Assembly: GCA_003008705.1 (NCBI GenBank)
Contig: PDUO01000086.1
Location: 66,014-130,013 of the forward strand
DNA from: Pezicula radicicola
Taxonomy: Eukaryota; Ascomycota; Leotiomycetes; Helotiales; Dermateaceae
Direction of reading: 5' to 3'
DNA length: 64,000 nucleotides
The notes under the pieces were generated by a model, which was not told where the DNA came from, ran no database searches, and saw only the letters and a program-made list of their open reading frames with translations. Positions 1 to 11,752 of the stretch are shown here, piece by piece (the first letter of the stretch is position 1; each line of letters starts with the position of its first letter). Made by a program: the position numbers and the translations under genes.

Positions 1-512
1 AGGTAATGCATATCGCCAGTGCTATGCAGCACCTGTTGAAGCCTCAAAAAGAGTATGCTGCTGTTATCGTCACTGACCCCGAGGTAATGGAAAAAGACTC
101 CATTGCTGTTCAGGAGAAACTTGTGGATTACGCCAGAACTGGTGGAACTGTTATCATTGGATTTCATTTCAGCAGTTTTGCTCATTTTGACAAAGTGGAT
201 CAATTCTTCAAGGACAGATGGGCTCTCAAGTGGAAGATTGGCGATTATACTCGCTCGATGTTTTCTCTAAACGCTCGAGCTAATCCAGTCTTCATGAGCC
301 GCCGTGATTCGAACTTGCCTCAGCAGTACAGCATGAAGGCACTCCATCTCAGTAATACAAAAGCTGAGGATCGAATATATGTTTCCGATCCTGGTAGGGC
401 TCAGAGTCCAGCTGTCTTTGCAAAGTATGGAAATGGTTATCTGGGTTGGATTGGCAATGTCAATACCGAGATTGGTACTACTGAGCTTCTGTTAACTATG
501 TGTGGAGTTTGA
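1..512 (+). CDS. 3' end of an uncharacterised fungal protein, partial
   Basis: The reading frame is open from the window edge to a TGA at 510-512, so only about the last 168 residues are visible and the true start lies outside. The visible part alternates beta strands and helices: VIVTDPEV, then a Gly-rich strand TGGTVIIGFHF, then a C-terminal YGNGYLGWIGNVNTE segment. This is compatible with a flavodoxin-like or glutamine-amidotransferase-like (ThuA-type) fold, but I see no decisive catalytic motif. No transmembrane segment or signal is visible. The ATG at 6 may be internal, and the first bases may follow a splice acceptor. Function unknown; the coding call is firm, the family guess weak. Confidence 0.7.
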   Translation, partial: VMHIASAMQHLLKPQKEYAAVIVTDPEVMEKDSIAVQEKLVDYARTGGTVIIGFHFSSFAHFDKVDQFFKDRWALKWKIGDYTRSMFSLNARANPVFMSRRDSNLPQQYSMKALHLSNTKAEDRIYVSDPGRAQSPAVFAKYGNGYLGWIGNVNTEIGTTELLLTMCGV

Positions 513-1816
513 TTTGCTGGGATGGCTGGGCGTTGAGGACAACAAATGACTTGTTTAGGTCGTTAGTATAATGGCGAGAATGGCTAGCTTGCGTATTCTT
601 CTCAACCGCTGATCTCTCGATATTTTGCAGTTGGTGACTGTGGGATACTATACGACTGGCTAGTTGCAAATGCAATAGTCCTCGTTCTTCTTAAAAACCA
701 GTGTAGTATCTAGGTTATGATTGTAATATCATAGCCAAATCAAAGAGAAAACTGTAGATTTATCGTTACTGCATGTGGTATAATTTATGGTCTGGTATTA
801 TATATTATGCACTTATGTACGCGCAAGGACCTTTTTGACATCAGCTTACTCTTGTACACATCATATTAGTTAATGAAGTGAATTCTAACTTTTATTAATA
901 ACCCATAAGATGTAGAAACATAATAAGAAGAGACATGCATGCTCTGTACACGACGTGATGCAAATATACTTAAGTGGGTTACCTACTAATATTGTACCCT
1001 CGAATCCAAATATTAGGCACGTTATTTATTTCTAATGTAGAGTATCAATATTGATATCTTGTATGCAGAAGGCAAGTGTGTTTTGATGTAATGTTTGGAC
1101 GTGGTCACATGAAAATTACGCCGCCCGGTGCGCCTCTCCTATTTGAGTAATCGACCCCCGACCTTTATTTTCATCGACTAAAGATGCAGCATTCAGAGCA
1201 CACCTCACATTACATCGACTGCCTACCTAATTTTCTATCTCTATAATTCCAATTTCTATGCTTGTCGGTATTCTGGGAGACTCCAGATAGTCTACGTTTA
1301 ATAATTCTGCGGGACAATCTGTACACGTATCAGGTGCATTTTCTTTAGCATCTAGCATCCGCCCGTCTTTCATCATTTCATACCAGACAATGCTTGATGT
1401 GCTGTTTGAAGATATGCATGGCTACCCAGTCTAGATGCAACTAGCAAGACATAGGCAAACGGCTGGATTCAAAGAACGACTCAATGAACCCGGCTGATGC
1501 GGATTCATTCGGCGACTCGCAGAATGGCTCGGTTACACACTGGTATGGCATTGGGGGCTGCTGTTGCCGTTTGCAAAGACTGCATTTGCGGGAACCAATC
1601 CAACAAAGGATGATATCACACCGATTGTGAAGCCTCGCATGTCCCTATCAGGACTGTCTGATAGGGTCATCATATATGAACAGAGCAAAATGACTTTTTC
1701 TTGAGTCACTGAGAGCTCCTTGCTTTAGGCAACTCACATTTTTTGAGCAATTGCGATTGAGTAACTTACTTGACTTAACCTCGCCTCAAAGCAAGATATC
1801 GACGAGTTCTACATCC
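513..1816. other. Intergenic region upstream of the NFX1-type helicase
   Basis: About 1.3 kb with no supported gene. It must hold the terminator of the preceding gene and the promoter of the helicase gene. The only distinct structure I see is a perfect hairpin at 1643-1666. Confidence 0.6.
1643..1666. repeat. Perfect 9-bp inverted repeat (hairpin)
   Basis: CCCTATCAG at 1643-1651 and CTGATAGGG at 1658-1666 are perfect reverse complements separated by 6 nt. The element lies about 150 bp upstream of the helicase start, so it could be a dimeric protein-binding site or an mRNA 5' leader hairpin. No function can be assigned. Confidence 0.7.
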
Positions 1817-4800
1817 ATGGCATCACCTGGGGACAGGTGGCGAGGCTCGAATTTCGGAGCTACTTTTGGTTCAAGAGGTGGAGGCAGACGTGGTGGTGGG
1901 GGCTGGAGAGCAGGGGGACACGGCAGAGGGAGCGCATCGACCGGAGGCAGCAACGGGAGCAGAGATGAAACCCGCAGAACAGAAAACTCTGCCAGCCGAG
2001 GTGGCAGAGGTGGCAGAGGTAGCAATGTCCAGCAAGGTGGATCTCGAGAGCAGCATAACGGGAGGCTGGCAGAAACGCCAGAGCAACAAAGAGAAAGGCA
2101 AGACTACAATTCGTGGAAGCGACTTATCAAAAGACCCCCAACACCAAATGACACTGCGACGATGGAACTACTCTGGAACGGTGCTCTGACTATTTTGAAT
2201 GAAGGCGACAGAGAATGGAAGCAGATTCTTCCACGGGACCTCGACGCGGAAGACAACTATGGCCGCGACCATATCGAGACCCTTATGAGTATGGTTTCAA
2301 ATAGCGGTGGATGTGGTACTTTTGTTGCCCTTGCAAACCCCTTCCTCTCAGTCATTACCCATCCAGCTATGGTGGACTGTTTATCTGTCGATACCTTTGT
2401 TGGAGGCCTGTATAACTTCATCAGTGGCACCAATGGAAGAAGAGCTGTACTTTTCTTTCAGCGTCTTTGCACCAACCTCACTGACGCATACTGCGAATCT
2501 GTTGTCTCGAAAACCTTGGTGGAAACGACCCTTATCAACACCACAACTGCCTTATGTGAGCTTCTCAGGAGAGAACAGCGAGCTGCTTTCCACGAAAACC
2601 TTCCAGATCTAGTCAACTCACTACAGACTGTTGCAGAGCTTACTGGTATTGGCGAAAATTCCATGGCATTTCAAATCATTGCGAATCGGAGCACTGAACT
2701 TAGGGCCATCATCGCACGTGCAAATGGCCTGCTTGCAGACGTACAGGCGCCCAGTGTCAACGGAATCTCAAGCGCTGTGTTCAAATCGACGTATCCTCGA
2801 GAGATACTTGTGCCAGGAGGACGTCATGACAATGATGCAAACGATATCACGAAGATCAATATTCTTCCCACTGAAGATGAAATCCGAAGCGACCATCCAG
2901 AATTTCTACCTACAATCGATTTTGATGAACCTCACTTTCTTAGCGACCCTGTGGCACGTCACCTCGATACACAATTCCGCCTTCTTCGTCATGATATATT
3001 TGGTGAATTAAAGGAGTCACTTGGAAGTCTGTTGAACGCCATCACTGAGGACCCGACACTACTTGAGAGGACGAGAACCAACCTCGGAGATATGCGAGCA
3101 TACTATTACCCTAAAGCCCAGATAAGATATGTGTCCTTCGACCAGAAGAATGGCATTAAAGCCCACGTTTCCTTTCCACAAGTCCCGGCTCTTTGGAAGA
3201 AATCTGCGTCTGATCGGCGGAAGTGGTGGGAAGATTCAAAACGGCTGGAAGAGGGTGCTCTCTTGGGTCTTGTTTCTTTCGTCGACAAAAAGCCTACCCT
3301 TCTATTTCTTAAAGTCTGCGAGAAAACTACGGATCCTAAGGCACCATATAGCCTTTGTTCCCACGAGCATCTCTCAACTATTGTCACCAAGCTTGTCACG
3401 CACAACCAAGAGCATCTTGAGTTATTGATTCGACTAAGCTGCGAGAACACTAATACCCAAGGAGCATTCATTGAGTTTCCCGGTGTCGTACTTGCTACAT
3501 TCATTCCTATTTTGGAGAATCTTCAAAATATGCAGCGTTTCAGCCGCTTACCTTTCCGCCAATGGATTCTTCCAGACTGCCGCAATGCTCGTGTAGGGCC
3601 ACTGAATATTCCTCCGCCACTCTACACCCGAAATCAAGGCTTTGTCTTCTCATTAGATTCCATACTGAAGCGTGATGGTGATCATCTGTCCTTCGATCTT
3701 CGAGTCCCAACTGATGATACTGCATATCTTGATGAACTTGAGGAACGAACTTTACTTGACCGTGGGCAGTGCCAAGCATTAATGGCAGCCTTGACTCGCG
3801 AGTTTGCTTTCATACAGGGTCCACCGGGAACAGGCAAATCGTACCTTGGTGTCCAGCTTATGAGGGTTCTTTTGGCTTCCAAAGCGAAGGCCGATTTAGG
3901 GCCCGTGGTAGTTGTGTAAGTTACTAATCGTGTTTCGTGAGGCTGTGTGGAGTGAGTGATTAATTCTGTGCAGGTGTTACACAAATCATGCATTGGACCA
4001 GTTCCTGGAACACCTCGTGGAAATTGGCATCGAGAAAATTATCCGAATCGGAAGCCAGAGCAAGTCGCAGATTCTTGAAGGAAAAAATCTACGTGTCGTG
4101 TCTCAAGGCGTATTAAAAACAAGATCTGAAGGATATTTGGTTGGAAAGGCTTACGAAAGACTTGGACAAAAAGAAAAGCTCATTACCAAAGTCTTGGGCT
4201 CATTGCATTCCACACAAAAGAAACGTGATTGGGCCAACCTCAAGAGGCATTTACAACAGAGATATCCACGTATATACCAACAATTTTCTCGATTCGATGA
4301 AGACGGGTTCGAGGTGGCGGGCAAGGACCCTTTTGAAATTTGGAGCCAAGGGACAAAAAGCACCCCAGTTGACGGAAGCAACACACCAAGCGAAGCGGCT
4401 AGATCTGGACAGGATCTTGTCCATCTTGCGAATAGAAGCGTTTATAGTCTAACGACGCCCGAAAGATGTCACCTGGTAGAACTTTGGGTACAAGAGGTCC
4501 ACGAGGAGAAAGTTGAGCAGTTGTTCGAGTACGTAAAGGAGACTCATGATCTTCACGAGGATGTGGATAATGTACACGATGAAGTTGATAGAAGAGTTCT
4601 CCAAAGCGCGGATGTCATCGGCGTCACTACAACAGGGCTGGCGAAGAGAATCTCCGTTCTCCAACGCGTACGCTGCAAAGTAATCATATGCGAAGAAGCC
4701 GGCGAGGTCATGGAGCCCCATATGATATCAGCCCTACTTCCTAGCGTTGAGCATTTTATCCAAATTGGCGATCATCAACAGCTGCGTCCGCAGATTGTCA

Positions 4801-7800
4801 ACCATGGATTATCACTTGAGAGCAAAAAGGGAACTCCTTATCAACTCGATCGCAGCCAATTTGAGCGGCTTTCGGTGGGCGCCCCAGGTCGATCTCCATT
4901 TCCAGTTGCCCAATTGAATGTTCAACGACGGATGCGCCCTGAAATCTCGACGTTGATTCGCACAACCATTTATCCTCGCTTAATTGACCATGTAACTACA
5001 AAACATTTGCCCGACGTTGTAGGTATGCGGAAGAACGTCTTTTGGCTCGACCACGAAAATATGGAGGCAGTTGCCAGTGGTGATCGGCATCAAAAATCTC
5101 ACAGTAACGACTGGGAGGTCGATATGACACATGCTCTAGTTCGACATATTATTCGGCAAGGTGTATATAGCAGCACCGACATTGCAGTGTTAACACCATA
5201 TACGGGGCAATTGCAGAAGCTACGAGCGAAGATGAAAAACGATTTCGAGATTGTTTTGAGTGAGCGGGATGAAGAAACGCTCGCAAAAGATGGGTTTGAG
5301 GAAGAGAAAACACCCACAGAAGACGAACACACAAGCACAGGAAATACACGAAAGCCTCTGGAGAAGAAAAAATTGAGCGAACTTCTCCGAATTGCCACAG
5401 TTGACAATTTCCAAGGCGAGGAGAGTAAAATCATTGTCATCTCACTTGTAAGAAGTAACCAGGAGAGGAAAGTAGGCTTTCTCAAGACAACAAACCGCAT
5501 CAATGTCCTCCTTAGCCGTGGCCAGCACGGCATGTACCTCATTGGGAATACTGACACGTATGCCAATATACCGATGTGGGCAAAGGTCCTGGGTATGTTA
5601 CAAGCAACTAATTCAGTTGGAAAAGCTCTTGGTCTTTGTTGTCCACGACATATGGATACAGTGTTGCAAGTATCGCAGCCACTGGATTTTGAGAAATTTA
5701 GCCCAGAAGAAGGATGTCAACTTCCTTGTGATCGACGTCTAAACGATTGTGGCCACAAGTGTCTCGCACGATGTCATTCGGACAGTATGCATGCCGTATT
5801 TAAATGTCCACAGCCTTGTCAACGTCTTCATGCCCCTTGCAACCACAGCTGCCAGAAACAAACTTGTGGCGAGGATTGTGGTCTATGCCTGATCAAGCTG
5901 GATGCTGTACAACTTCCGTGCAAGCATTTCAAGGACGCAGTTCTATGCTACCAAACGCAAGATCTTGGCAGTATCAAGTGCTTATTTCTGGTTCAGAAGC
6001 AAGTTCCGGATTGCAACCATGTTGTTGAAATATCATGTTCTCAGGACATAACTTCTCCATCGTTCAAATGCCCCACAGCCTGCGACGCAAGCTTACCTTG
6101 TGGCCATTCATGTCCAGGAAAATGTGGGAAATGCAATGGCAAGGATAAGGACCTCAATCCTACTGTCAAGCATCAAAATTGTATCAAGATCTGTGGCAGA
6201 CGCTTCGGTACTTGTAATCACACGTGTCGGAGACGATGCCACGATGGAACAGACTGTGGGCCTTGCCCCTTTGCCTGCGAGGTAAGATTCCCTTTCATCG
6301 CCTTATTAATGACTGGCGAATACGTATTTGCCCTGCGGGAGTCCGGGGGAATTTTAAGCGTGATAGGCCACTCCACTCTCTTATTTTCTTAGTGGATCGA
6401 GAGAAATACTGATCGATACAGGTGCAATGTTCTCACTCGCGATGCACATTGCTATGCCATGAATCTTGTGCACCATGTGTCGAGCGGTGCACTTGGTTCT
6501 GCGAGCATCGAGAGAATTGTGAAATGCCCTGTGCTGCGCCTTGCAATCGTCTTCCGTGCAATCAGCGTTGCTCCAAGACCCTCTTATGTGGACATCGATG
6601 TCCAGGAGTGTGTGGCGAAGCGTGTGCCGAGGGGTATTGTCGCGAATGCTCTAATAAACTTGATGCTCGTGTGGACTTTCTGGAGATGAAATCCTACGGA
6701 GAAGTTGACGTCGATGAGACACCAATAGTTGTTCTCGGGTGTGGCCACTTTTTCACCGCGGAGTCACTCGATGGGCTTATGAGTATGTCGGAAGTCTACA
6801 ACGTTAATGGGCACGGGGAATTTACAGGACTCAAAGATGTAGCAGCGACTCTGGCTCAATCTGTACCCTGCTGTCCAGATTGCAAGTGTCTAGTTCGGCA
6901 ATACGCTACCCAGAGATACAATAGAGTCATCAACAGGGCTGTTATTGATGAAATGTCCAAGCGATTTCTCACGTCCGGAAGAGATGAGCTTCGACAGTTG
7001 GAGCAGCAGATTATCGACCTCGAACGAGAGCTTGATAAAACCCGAGAAAATATCATGAACCCAATCCGTCAAGCCAAAAGACATCTAACTTCAACCTTGA
7101 CCCCAGCAAAGGTTTTAGAAATCACTAAAGATCTCAAGGACCGATATTCGAAAATTCGGAAGCTTGAACTTACCATAAAGTCTTTCCGAAACAAAGTTGC
7201 TGATAAACATCAACCAGCACAAAAACTCCATGACGCTACAGTCCACGCGGCGAGAACCACTGCTGCAGCTTCTTCAAACCTTGACGAAAGATTAGCAAGT
7301 CTGACTCTTGTTGATACCATACCAACTCTTGCCCGTGATCGCCGAATCACTATGGGCTGCCAAATGGTTCAGATCAAGACTGAGTTTGTGATACTGAATG
7401 ACAAATTTATCATTGCTCAAGGACTGCAATCAACATCAACACAAACTTCTATCAAAATCCCTGGCGGAGCTCCCGGTCTACTTGCAATTCCATTCTTCCA
7501 AAGATGCAAGAAATTTATTGAAGAATGCAACGCAGAGAATTTGCCAAAGTTGGCAGTTGAAGTATCACTTTTCTTTGCAAGTATTGCGCGATCATTCGAG
7601 TCCTTGTGTCGTTCTGGCAAAACAGACGTTGATAAGGCCGAAACATACGTTGCGCTGGCGAAACAGTTGTTGGAGGATGCTCGAGAAGTTTGCAGCCAGC
7701 CATTTCAGAATGCGAAAAGTCTACACAGTGCCGTCGAGGAGTCACTCCGCCTTATGAGAAAACAGTGGTATGAAGAGGTCACAGCAGAGGAAATTAGCGC

Positions 7801-8058
7801 AATCAAGGCTGCGATGGTTAGTGGTTCTCAGGGAATTACAACTCATTCGGGTCATTGGTATAATTGCGAGAATGGTCATCCGGTAAGTTTATATTGAGTG
7901 TATAATTTTACTAGTTGCTGACTTCTATATAGTTTGCGATTGGCGAGTGTGGCATGCCGATGCAGCTGGCTCGCTGTCCTGAGTGTGGAGCTAGTGTTGG
8001 TGGACAGAATCACACTGCAGTTAGAGGAGTGACCAGGGCAACAAATATGGAAAATTAA
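1817..8058 (+). CDS. NFX1-type zinc-finger SF1 helicase (ZNFX1/Hrr1-like)
   Basis: Predicted 1,997 aa from four exons: 1817-3915, 3974-6281, 6422-7882, 7933-8058; all phases agree. The start is the first ATG in frame (codons upstream at 1751 begin with TTG). The N-terminus is RGG/Gly-Arg rich, typical of RNA-binding proteins. The SF1 helicase core has Walker A GPPGTGKS near residue 668, a DEAD-like EEAGE box near 940, QIGDHQQLRP, and motifs TVDNFQGEE (near 1174) and RINVLLSRG. A Cys/His array with repeats such as CGHKCLARCH and CGHRCPGVCG follows (about 1288-1540). A coiled coil comes next, and the C-terminus is an RZ-type finger (NGHPFAIGECGMP and CPECGA). Family knowledge: S. pombe Hrr1 acts in RNAi-directed heterochromatin and animal ZNFX1 in small-RNA inheritance and antiviral sensing. 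A role in RNA silencing or RNA surveillance is inferred. Confidence 0.93.
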
Positions 8059-8243
8059 GGTGGATGATAGGTTGGTTTGGGTAGTAGCGAGAGGGAATTT
8101 GTAAGTTGTTCTTCAATTTGTGTTAGTGAATTTATATTATTACAAAGCTCTTATAGTGGTTCTAATTTCCATCGATAAGTATCTTGGTCATTCAGTCTCC
8201 CATCTATAAATAAGCCATCAGCAGAAGCCCACCCTGAGCTCTA

Positions 8244-9023
8244 CTACGTTATAATCGTGCAAAGTATCGTGAAGGCACCCAGGCCAAGTAAAACATTTAC
8301 ACTCAGAGATCTCCCATCACTGCTGATTCCCTTGCTACCATTCTTCGTACCAGTTGCCTTCCCCGTTGTGGTCGAAGTGGCCGCTAATGATCCAGAGGTA
8401 ATTGACATGCCAACAAGCAGACTCCCACACATGTAGTCCGAAGAACAACTAGTAGGGCTACCGGAGGCCAAATTAGAAGTAGTCCTCGTCACAGTCTCCG
8501 CAGCGGTCCCTGTGGCTTGAGATGATGTCGAAGTAACAGTTTCAACAGAAGGTATTGTTACTGAACCTCCAACACCTGTCGTCGTTGCCGCTGCCGCTGC
8601 CGCTCCCTCGGTAAAGAAGTGTTGAAAATCAGATAACGTAGAACTCCCAACACTCAAGATGGGACTCGTCGAAACATCTCCCCTATATTCCAATTGAAGT
8701 GTCGAAACAGCATCAAAAAGACTCCAAGCCTGTCCACTTCCTCCAACGGTCCCAGTTAACTCTTGTATATTGCAATATCCATACTCGGCTGCTATTTGAA
8801 CAACAAAATTGTAGGAGCACCGCTCGACGTTCTTCGTGCTGGATGAATTGGTCGGATCGGCGAAGAAGTCGGTGAAGTTTCGTGATTGTGCAGTGCAGGT
8901 GTTTATACTGAGTTGGCAGTTTTTGTTGGGTGAATGGACGGTACTGCCTACGCAGTAAGTTATTAGGCAAGGGCCTGTCAGGTTGGCGGGTGGAAGATCG
9001 GTATATGCTCCTGTAACTGACAT
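8244..9023 (-). CDS. Ser/Thr-rich putative surface protein, hydrophobic C-terminus
   Basis: A single open frame of 259 aa convergent with the helicase gene, 185 bp from its stop. The N-terminal half is Cys-rich (about ten Cys) with several N-glycosylation sequons. The middle is a long Ser/Thr-rich stretch with an Ala run, expected to be O-glycosylated. The last 20 residues are hydrophobic (LSVNVLLGLGAFTILC), like a GPI-attachment signal or tail anchor. No signal peptide is seen after the ATG at 9023. Because the codons just downstream contain an ACAG acceptor-like site, a signal-peptide exon may lie upstream and the annotated start may be wrong. The architecture fits a GPI-anchored cell-wall protein, but no family is recognised. 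Confidence 0.6.
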   Translation of the reverse strand: MSVTGAYTDLPPANLTGPCLITYCVGSTVHSPNKNCQLSINTCTAQSRNFTDFFADPTNSSSTKNVERCSYNFVVQIAAEYGYCNIQELTGTVGGSGQAWSLFDAVSTLQLEYRGDVSTSPILSVGSSTLSDFQHFFTEGAAAAAATTTGVGGSVTIPSVETVTSTSSQATGTAAETVTRTTSNLASGSPTSCSSDYMCGSLLVGMSITSGSLAATSTTTGKATGTKNGSKGISSDGRSLSVNVLLGLGAFTILCTIIT

Positions 9024-10155
9024 GGTTGTGATTTTTGAGGAAAGTTGAGTCGTGAAAGTTCGTTTGTGAGGGGAAGATACGCGTCGATCTTATGGATGTG
9101 ATTTTTTGGGATGGCGCGGGGTGTGAAGTGAGGAGTTTGTTCTGATATAGGTCGATGGCTGGCTTGCTCGCTACCGTAGTTGTGGTATAGAGATGTAATG
9201 TTGCCGTGAGCTGTGAGGATCGCCCGGAGATCAGGTTTTGGGAGGTTTGTTGTTTAAATGGCGGGGAAATGTACGATTGGACTGCAAGTGGCTACCGTTT
9301 TATCTCGTTGCGCTGTCGATTATTATCGTCTGCAATATCGCACTTAGTCGCTTCACATCAATCTCGAACAACAATAATACCACTTCGTCGTCCAAGTCTA
9401 CACTTGTATACTTTCTTGAGAGATACTGGTTTGTATCTTTCATACTTTTGCAACAACAACAAAATCCATCTCTAAAAGATGGGCGATGTCAACTTTGTGA
9501 TGTTTCAGCTTTCAGCACAGGAGAAACACCCGCCAAACAAAACAAAACTTCGAATCCATGTCACGACGCATTTCGAGCCTTGTGTCTTGGCATAATGCCT
9601 GTGCTGAAGGAGTGCCGGATGTGATTCGATGACGTTTTACTGATGTGTTCGATGGATGTTTGTGGGGGTTTGAAACGATCTCAGGTTTATTTATTTATTC
9701 TTCGGGTTTGGATGTTTTTCTGCTGATCCTTTGTACGGATAGAGTCGATGGAGGATGAGCGAAACGGACGATATACACATCACGTGGTCAGAGCACGAAT
9801 TATCAGATTTGTTCCTCTGGTTTCATATGAATATTCATACTTCTTATGGCCTTCTTCTTTGGAAAGAGAAGTAATAAATTTTGCAAAAGATCTTCCGTAG
9901 ACAAAACCAACGACCACCTGACGTGTCACGTTGACAGCGGAGATGAAATTCGGCGTTTAGCAGACGAAGCTCACCTCCACTCTCTCTCTTCTCCGCTCGA
10001 TTTGATAAGCTGACAGCATCACAACATTCCGTGAAAATGTGACATCATCTTGAGGGGTTCTGATTTATATACAAGAACCTTTCTCGTGCTCAATTCAATA
10101 ATAAGACAACCTCTTGTTTCCACCACACCTTCTACATTGCTTCATCAAAATCAAA
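9024..10155. other. Intergenic region between divergent genes
   Basis: About 1.1 kb between the divergent surface-protein and SDR genes. It contains short open frames (9206-9475, 9238-9624) without coding character, and pyrimidine-rich leader sequence just before the SDR start. No gene is supported. Confidence 0.5.
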
Positions 10156-11144
10156 ATGGGTAAATTTGCAGATAAGCTTGTCGGGAAGAAAATCGTCGTC
10201 GTTGGCGGCAGCTCTGGGTAAGTCCACTTCTATACCGACAACATAATGCAAGTAAGGCTATTCTGACTTGTTACAAGTATTGGCTTTGGCGCTGCTCAGG
10301 CTTTCATTGAGAATGGAGCTCACGTGACCATTATTTCATCCTCCTCAGCTCGTGTGGATGAGACTGTTTCAAGGCTCAGAGGATCATACCCTTCTCATCC
10401 TGAAGGAAACATTATAGGTAAGGTTGGCGATGTGAGGGATGAAGCTGGCTTTGTAGAGCTTCTCAAGTCTTTGGTGAGTCTCTTTGTTCCCAAGAACCTG
10501 GAGGAGTCTCATTTCCTGGACACAACAGAATTATATGTTCGTTTGTCATCTCATACTCATACTCATAATTCCGTGTAGGCCCCTGTGGATCATATCGTCT
10601 TCTCTGGTGTAGACAAGATAATTCGCGGCAAGTTAGAAGACTTAGACCTAGACGACGCTAAGCATCTCTTCGGTGTTAAATTCTGGGGATCAGTTGTCAT
10701 TGGGAAAGCTGCCCTAAAATACGATATCATACGTCCAGGTGGCTCACTTACTCTCACCTCAGGTATAGCGGCCATCAAGCCGGGAAAAGGTGCTGCAGTC
10801 GGCGGAGCATTGAATGGCGGCGTGCTGTCTCTCACCACAGGCCTTGCTGGTGATCTTGCAGACAAAAAAATCCGGGTCAACACTGTTGTTCCAGGATTGG
10901 TGAAGACAGAGCTGTGGGATAAGTTGGGAAAGAGTGCTGAGCAACAGAAGAAGGAATTTGAAGCAGCATCGGCGGTATTGCCCGTTGGTTTCGTGGCTAC
11001 ACCCGAGGACATTGCTGAGGCTTATGTCTTCCTTGCGAGGGCAGATTATGCCACTGGAACGTTGGTAAAAATTGGTGAGTTGTTCTCCAATCTCCTAGAC
11101 CCTCAATACTAACAGTGATCACAGATGGGGGACTGTTGTTGTAG
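10156..11144 (+). CDS. Short-chain dehydrogenase/reductase-like protein, atypical active site
   Basis: Four exons (10156-10217, 10278-10473, 10579-11074, 11125-11144) give 257 aa, and all splice phases agree. The nucleotide-binding motif is split by the first intron: GGSSG|IGFG, near residues 17-25. The C-terminal RVNTVVPGLVKTELW segment and the ending DGGLLL are typical of classical SDRs, so the Rossmann fold and NAD(P) binding are well supported. Where the catalytic YxxxK should stand after LTLTSGIAA, the sequence reads AAVGGALNGGVL with no Tyr and no Lys at the expected spacing. It may be an SDR with another chemistry or a non-reductase role. It lies next to an AttH/Diels-Alderase-like gene and an FAD monooxygenase, so a part in secondary metabolism is possible. 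Confidence 0.88.
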
Positions 11145-11752
11145 GTAGAGTGATGCAAACTAGTATGTTTAAAGTTTAAGGATCTTTGAGGGACAGAAAT
11201 ATCAAGACATCTTTTTTTAAATCACGAAAACCCCCTTGTTAGCTTGAGAAGTGTAACCCCCGACTTTTCAATCAAAAACTTTCTTGCTTTTGGGGCTATG
11301 CTGCGGTACCACTGTGTCGCTAAATATGCTCACCGAAGGGCGACGCGAAATTCTAGGTCAGAAAATTCAAAACAAGTTCTTAGCCCGAGCGAGTGTTAGG
11401 CAGTACCACAATTCTCTTAATTCTGCGAGTTTTTACTGGTTGTACGACACTGATTTGTGGCCATGGTATTCGTCTTACGCCCCACCGACTTGGGGCTGAT
11501 ATGCACGTAAACGCCTTTCGCGAGGGCTCATGCCGGGCACAGCCTTACAACCTAAGAGCTAAATGGCATAAGCGGTCATGACATTTTCTGTCCGTCAGCA
11601 GCACTGTAAGTTACTTGACTTTGTCACCTCTCAACAAATCTTATTCATCTCAAAAGAAATGGTTCTCTCTCCTCCGATGCTCTCTGTGATCGTTATTCTT
11701 GGTCCGTATACTATCGTTTAGCTTCAACAGACCATCAGCTTATACTATCGAG

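Noticed and set aside
1786..2101. Minus-strand and alternative-frame ORFs over the Gly/Arg-rich start of the helicase
   Set aside because: They are shadows produced by the low-complexity GGN-rich coding sequence and have Pro- or Ala-rich nonsense content.
9206..9624. Two overlapping plus-strand ORFs of 89 and 128 codons
   Set aside because: No domain, no good start context and no intron logic; they lie in a divergent promoter region.
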